Source: Protopterus annectens
Taxonomy: Eukaryota > Chordata > Ceratodontiformes > Protopteridae
Reading direction: 5' to 3'
Length of the DNA: 64,000 nucleotides
Assembly (NCBI RefSeq): GCF_019279795.1
Contig: NC_056726.1
Coordinates: forward strand, 1,014,236,771-1,014,300,770
Below are positions 59,420 through 64,000 of the stretch, piece by piece. How positions within the stretch are numbered: the first letter of the stretch is position 1; the number at the start of each line of letters is the position of its first letter. The translations under genes were made by a program, and so were the position numbers. The notes below the pieces were generated by a model. That model had not been told where the DNA came from. It did not search any database and worked only from the letters and a program-made list of their open reading frames with translations.

Positions 59420-59890
59420 ACACAATCCAACATTCTGGTCATTGGAGACTCCATTGAGAGACACAGTGATGTCCATCTCATCAGGCCGAGTAAGGAGACC
59501 ATCAGCGTCAGTTGCTTATCAGGGGCCAGGATCCACCACATTATGCACATACTTGGGTCATTGGACCACAAGTACCAGTATGACTCCATCATAGTCCATG
59601 TGGGTGTAAATGACCTGAGACGTACCTCTCTAGTCTATATAAAGAGAGACATTATGGAGCTCTTGGAATATGTGTCCCAGGCTGGTATCAGCCTAGCACC
59701 GAGCAGTGTTTTACCTTCTCCAAGGATGAATCCACAATAGAAACAGAAGATGACTGACTTTAATAATTGGCTTAGTTTCTGGTGTCATTCTAAGGAGGTA
59801 CAGTATTTGTCATTATGGAAGGAGATGGTCCACAGACCATAGTACTTTGCCAGGGATGGTCTGCATCTCTCCCCAGTGGCCTTTTGAATA
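59420..59890 (+). pseudogene. CR1 ORF1, SGNH/GDSL esterase domain
   Basis: The frame reads 'ILVIGDSIERHSDVHLI' (block I with Ser), 'SVSCLSGARIHHI' (block II Gly), 'YDSIIVHVGVNDLRRT' (block III Asn, usually HVGTND) and, after a frame change near 59740, 'FARDGLHLSP' (block V Asp and His). Together these are the SGNH residues of the esterase known in ORF1 of CR1 and L2 elements, thought to help membrane or RNP handling. Residues are conserved, but stops occur upstream (about 59299) and the frame is broken. Confidence 0.85.
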
Positions 59891-60062
59891 TTAATTACCT
59901 AAAACAATGTCCTCTCTCCCATTGTGTAATGCCAAACCAAGAGTACATCTGACATAGCAAATCAAAAACCAAGACTATCTAATGGTGTTACTGCTCAACT
60001 CTAGGAGTGGAGAGACTACTAATGTCTGTGCAGTCACTGAGACATGGTTTACAACTGTGAAG

Positions 60063-60202
60063 GGGTTGGGAGGGTGGCTTAATGGCTAAAGTGTTTTCCT
60101 TACAAACACAAGGTGCTGGGTTTGAGTCTCACAAGGGATAATTGGCTAGGCTTAAAATGGCTCGCAAGGGCAGTTAGCTTAGTACTAAACTATGTACCTA
60201 TG
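60063..60202 (+). mobile_element. tRNA-derived SINE with CR1-type 3' tail (copy 3)
   Basis: 140 bp: A-box-like 'GTGGCTTAATGGCTAAAG', B-box-like 'GGTTTGAGTCTC', CR1 hairpin arms TTGGCTAGGCTT and TTAGCTTAGTA, and tail CTATGTACCTATG. Flanked by AACTGTGAAG (60053-60062) and AACTATGAAG (60203-60212), a 10-bp TSD with one difference. Inserted in the endonuclease coding region of CR1 copy F. Confidence 0.9.
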
Positions 60203-61185
60203 AACTATGAAGAACAAACTGGCAGTGCAAGGCTATAAGGCCTTCCACACATTTAAAGCAGCTACAAAACAAACAGGGACTAAAGGTTGAGGTGTCTCAA
60301 TTTACATCAGAAATAAATACGCCTCAGGGCTGTTCAAACAGGACAATGCATTTGAGCTTCTCCACGTTCAAATGATCACAGGCAAAATCCTGTACCACTT
60401 CCTTACAAGCCATAGGTCCCCCCCCCCTCTATGTCCCAGAAAACCCCTTAATATGTATTCAAATTTATTGGAAATGCTCACCATCCAACCCAATACCATA
60501 TTCATGGGCAAATGTAATTACCCCACTATTAACTGTGAATCATATATGGTACCAAATATACAGCCACAGACAATCTTGGATTTTGTAAACACAAACTGCC
60601 TGGACCAGATTGCTAATATGCTGAACAGGGGTGCAAGCATACTGGATCTGGTCCTCACTAATATGGGACAGTGCTGCACACCCCTAGTGTAATGCCTTCT
60701 CTGGTAAGGTCAGACCACAAAAAGATCTTGTTTGAAGTAAAAATAAAACCTGGAAGCCCAGTTAACCTTGGAATGTTCGGAAACTACTCTAAGGTTAACT
60801 TCATACTATTAAGTGGTAACCTGGCAAAATTTCAAGCCTCCATAAACACTGAGAACACTGCTGCCTACGTAGAACTGTTCACCAAAACACTATACAAGCA
60901 TGTTAATAGCTGTATAAAAGCAGTTGTACCCATCAGGAAGAAGTACAGAACTAATCCAAAATGCAAGACACGCGGTGGAATCACAACATCAATAGGATAA
61001 CAAGAGGAAGAAAATCCCAGCAAAAATTCAGAGTCATAGCCCCCATCAGGATAAAAGCACTCTCTGGTGCAGCCTATTAATATAGGTCCAAGGAGGTCAT
61101 TGTTCCACTGTATTTATCATTCACTGGGCCTGTCATTGAGAATGTTCCAAGCCAGGCATACCCAACAATTGGAATGTCCACAGAG

Positions 61186-61501
61186 CATACCTCTCAACCT
61201 CTTAGAGTAAGAAATCTGGACAAAGTCATTAAAAAAGGAGGACAAAGATCCAAAAATAGGACAATTTTTAAATATTGCTCTTACAAACTTAAAAAGTTGA
61301 TAGAATAACAGGTTTTACATTATCATGAATTTTCTGAATGGTATGAATTCTGAAACTCAAATATCTGTCATTAGTTTTTAACTTCAATCTTTAATTTTTT
61401 GTAACTAATTTACCAGAAAACCACAATTTATGAAAAATGGACCAAAAATATGAGTCAAAAATCTGTTCATTCTGTAAAAATCTGTACAGTTGAGAGGTAT
61501 G
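61186..61501 (+). mobile_element. nonautonomous hAT-type MITE, copy 2
   Basis: 316 bp, starting CATACCTCTCAAC and ending GTTGAGAGGTATG, exact 13-bp inverted ends. Perfect 8-bp TSD CCACAGAG at 61178-61185 and 61502-61509. It interrupts the CR1 C-terminal coding region, which resumes 'PQRFLTKSIQSIRN' right after it. No transposase. Confidence 0.92.
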
Positions 61502-62076
61502 CCACAGAGGTTCCTCACTAAATCAATACAGAGTATAAGAAACATGTCCTATGCAGACCGCCTCAAGGCCCTATCCCTACATTCTGTCTTCTACAGGCTG
61601 TTGAGGGGAGATCTATCTCTGGCATACAGAGCATTGACAGATCCCCGACTGTTGGGTCTCGTGCATATCCACAAAACAAGCAGCATCAGAATTACCCATT
61701 CTAAAGACTTAAGCCTTGCCTGTGGTATAAACTGGACCTGCTGGAGAGACAGGTATGTATCCCAGAGACTAACCCTTCTCTGGAACAGGCTTCCTATCCA
61801 TGTGAGAAGAGTTCCTCCTTAACCCAATTCAGGTGAAACTTGAAAAACTGGACGGGAACAGGAAATTCATCCCTGGTTTGGCACCTATGCCTCTAATGGA
61901 CACAGGCAGACTGTAAATGGTTTATCTCCCAGGCCATTATTTGTAAATGTTTCATCTCCCAAGCTGCTGCTTCCACTTATCAAGGCTACCTGAAATTGTC
62001 AGAGATTTGTAATGCATGGCTAGACTTAAAAAGGCCCTTGTGGTTGTTAGCCTAATATACATCTTTGAACCTATGG

Positions 62077-62667
62077 AGGGGTCTTCCCTATTCTTGTAGT
62101 GTCAGTTGTAGTGGCAGGTGGCTATTGAGGTGTGCTTGTAAATGGATGCCTGCCTCAGCAATGTAGCGCTCTTTCTGAGATGTGCGGTAGAGCTGTGCAA
62201 CTGGCAGTCTCTGCCCAACAAGCTACTGGAGGATCAACCACCCATATCATTGACTACTCAAGTAATGAGTGCCTTGGTTTGTTGCCCTGTGGGCTACCTT
62301 GATATTCAGCCATTTTAGGGCCCTAATCTATCCCCATCCTAGTGGCTTCCTCGTTTATGTAGCCTTTCCATTCCTTGTTTGCTGCTGAACCCTCCACATA
62401 AACACTTGTGCTTGTTTTTTTCACCCCTGTCCATCACTCTTTTTTTTCTCTGTATGTCTTTCTTCACCCACAGTCCACCCTGCCGTTTGGATATATATTA
62501 CATATCGCTTTCTAAATCTGTGTTCTGTGTTGGTCTGTACTTCAGTTACCTGAGATTCTATGACTGCGTCATCGATAGCTATCTCTCACTACTATCCCTG
62601 CCAAGTCTTTTTTGGTAAATATTAGAAAAGGGAATCCTTCTTTCCAAAAAATACTCTTCCCTCCCCT
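62077..62667. other. no gene recognised
   Basis: Unassigned DNA. A 79-codon frame at 62379-62618 is hydrophobic but unrecognised. Confidence 0.45.
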
Positions 62668-62972
62668 CATCCTTCATAAATTATGGTTACTCTTAACCTC
62701 ACCCTTCATACATTATGGTTACTTTTAGCTCATCCTTCATACATTATTGTTACTCTTACCTTCACCCTTCACACATTATGGTTACTTTTATCTCACCCTT
62801 CATACATTATTGTTACTCTTACCCCCACCCTTCATACATTATGGTTACTCTTACCTCACACTTCATACATTAGTGTTACTCTTACCCTCACCCTTCCTAC
62901 ATTATGGTTACTTTTACCCTCATCCTTCACACATTATGGTTACCCTTACCCTCACCCTTTGTACATTATGGT
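62668..62972. repeat. ~30-32-bp minisatellite, about 10 units
   Basis: Units 'CCTTCATACATTATGGTTAC' plus 'TCTTACCCTCAC' alternate TTATGG/TTATTG and slightly different lengths. Open frames across it (62683-63203) are by-products. Confidence 0.93.
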
Positions 62973-64000
62973 TATTCTTATGTGTTTATCTCTGTTTGCT
63001 GTTCTCCCCTTTGCTACCTTCATACTTACCTTGTTTCCTTCCATTTATATGATAAGCAGGATTGGCTTGGCACGTTGCTATGTCCACCAGCTTTGGTGTA
63101 TTTATTGGGTGCTATGTTTCCCATCTTATCCTGGATAACCTTAAGATGCATCTATGAGTCATTGCATTGCGCAGGTGAGTGGACCTTGACTTTTCTGTTC
63201 TAGCCTATGTTAGCTACGATGTCCCTCATACCACTCACGTGCTCTAATATAGTGCAGCTGTTGTGGTTCAGCAGTTTACTACTGTTTGTTCCCAATGTTT
63301 CTGCACCTCTATTTCCTTCTGTGGTCATTTGCTCCACATGCTAATAACATTCAATGTCGATTGCAGGTCTAATTGGGGGGATTCTCTTCTTACAATGACA
63401 TCTCTAAAAATCAGCACTTCATAGACACAGTGCCTGTCAATAATTCTCAGAAAATGTTTTCTTCCCATTTATAAAATGCTTCGGTATAATAAAAACTATT
63501 ATCGTATTCTACTGTGTTAGTCTCTTGTGTGGTCTATCATTATGAATGCCTCTTTTTGTTCATATTCTGCCACAGAGCTTACAAATCTAGAAATGGCTCA
63601 GAGGTATTTTAAAATAAAGAGTTATGGGATAATGAATCTGTGATGTGCTGGAAGACTAGAATATCTAGAATTATATATATATTTTTTTAATTTTTAATTA
63701 TTAATTTGTCGACTAGTTAGGTGGGATGGTCTAAAGACCCTCTTCTTTTAAAACCTTGACCAAAAGGCAATACATATATAAGGTGATTAAGACTTGAAAA
63801 ATAAAATACTGTGAATAAAAAATATATTTTAAAAATGCATTGCTAATCCATAGATTAAGAAGAAAGATGCCACAGTTAACGCAATACAGTCATATTCCAG
63901 ACCTTTATTTACTTAGACAGAATAAGACCATGTTGATGGTTCCAGAAATAAAATTTCCTTGTTCTGTTTATTATCATTTTTTAGGAATATCTAACGTCAG
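62973..64000. other. no gene recognised
   Basis: Unassigned, increasingly AT-rich toward the end, with TA/poly-T stretches near 63670-63710. Confidence 0.45.

Larger units (their letters stand above)
59020..62076 (+). mobile_element. CR1 LINE copy F with ORF1, endonuclease and C-terminus
   Basis: Plus strand. ORF1 has an SGNH esterase (59420-59890). An endonuclease region starts about 59980 ('LMVLLLNSRS', 'AVTETWF') and continues at 60372-61000 ('FMGKCNYPTINCES', 'MPSLVRSDHKKI'). The RT core is deleted between about 61010 and 61060. The C-terminal block (61490-61822) reads 'YRLLRGDLSLAYRALTDPRL' and 'CWRDRYVSQRLTLLWNRLPI', then a 3' UTR with GGCTAGACTT/TTAGCCTAAT and GAACCTATGG. A SINE (60063) and a hAT MITE (61186) lie inside it. 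Confidence 0.88.

Noticed and set aside
62683-63203. Three overlapping open frames of 99-151 codons
   Set aside because: They are by-products of the ~30-bp minisatellite with no conserved domain.

Overview
The window looks like gene-poor, AT-rich, repeat-laden nuclear DNA from a vertebrate. I found no host protein-coding exon I could defend, no rRNA and no intact tRNA. What can be read is almost entirely transposable elements and tandem repeats. The mix is CR1- and L2-clade LINEs, a tRNA-derived SINE with a CR1-type 3' tail, old V-SINE-like and LF-SINE-like copies, hAT-type MITEs, an RTE-like scrap and Penelope-like retroelements (PLEs). It suggests a fish, lobe-finned fish, shark or amphibian lineage rather than a mammal or bird. 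I cannot name the species.

Layout. 1-10 kb: mostly unassigned AT-rich DNA with an L2 tail, CR1 fragments, an L2-like LINE end and two small minisatellites (64 bp x3, 43 bp x3). 10.6-13.1 kb: an old minus-strand LINE split by a plus-strand CR1 and flanked by a V-SINE-like copy. 14-20 kb: microsatellites, a pair of long hairpins and a large CA/TA/TG palindrome. 20.2-25.1 kb: two CR1-tailed SINEs, a degenerate ~35-bp minisatellite split by a CR1, and an initiator-tRNA-Met-like pseudogene followed by a T8 run. 27.5-41.8 kb: the centrepiece, a 12.8-kb Penelope-like array set into an old L2-like LINE. 42-49.4 kb: an LF-SINE-like copy, a thirteen-unit 78-bp minisatellite and two large minus-strand CR1 copies. 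51.9-55.8 kb: a plus-strand L2 carrying three insertions, each with its own target-site duplication (TSD). 58.2-62.1 kb: a hAT MITE cut by an L2 tail, then a CR1 with a readable SGNH-esterase ORF1, itself hit by a SINE and by a second hAT MITE. 62.7 kb onward: a ~31-bp minisatellite and unassigned DNA.

The most interesting system is the PLE array at 28541-41310. Two near-identical 4.32-kb units lie head-to-tail on the minus strand. A partial unit follows, then a 5'-shortened third copy in inverted orientation. The whole is bounded by one 16-bp direct repeat (TCCAATTTATAATTTA), so it behaves as a single insertion with 3' ends facing outward on both sides. Each unit encodes an uncharacterised ORF1 and an ORF2 with PLE-type reverse transcriptase followed by a GIY-YIG endonuclease; the two overlap by 25 nt. 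A 39-nt hammerhead ribozyme core recurs at unit spacing (28662, 32989, 37311 on minus; 41091 on plus), placed to cut a multi-unit transcript into unit lengths. A second, diverged PLE remnant with a hammerhead-like core lies in the L2 at 52.9 kb.

How the parts relate: the CR1 3' terminus (two-part hairpin GGCTAGGCTT...TTAGCCTAGT, then CTATGAAC-like repeats) is shared by the tRNA-headed SINE, so CR1 reverse transcriptase probably mobilised the SINE. Nested insertions give a relative order: L2 and CR1 bodies first; then SINEs, hAT MITEs and PLE pieces. The PLE array looks very young because its units are nearly identical.
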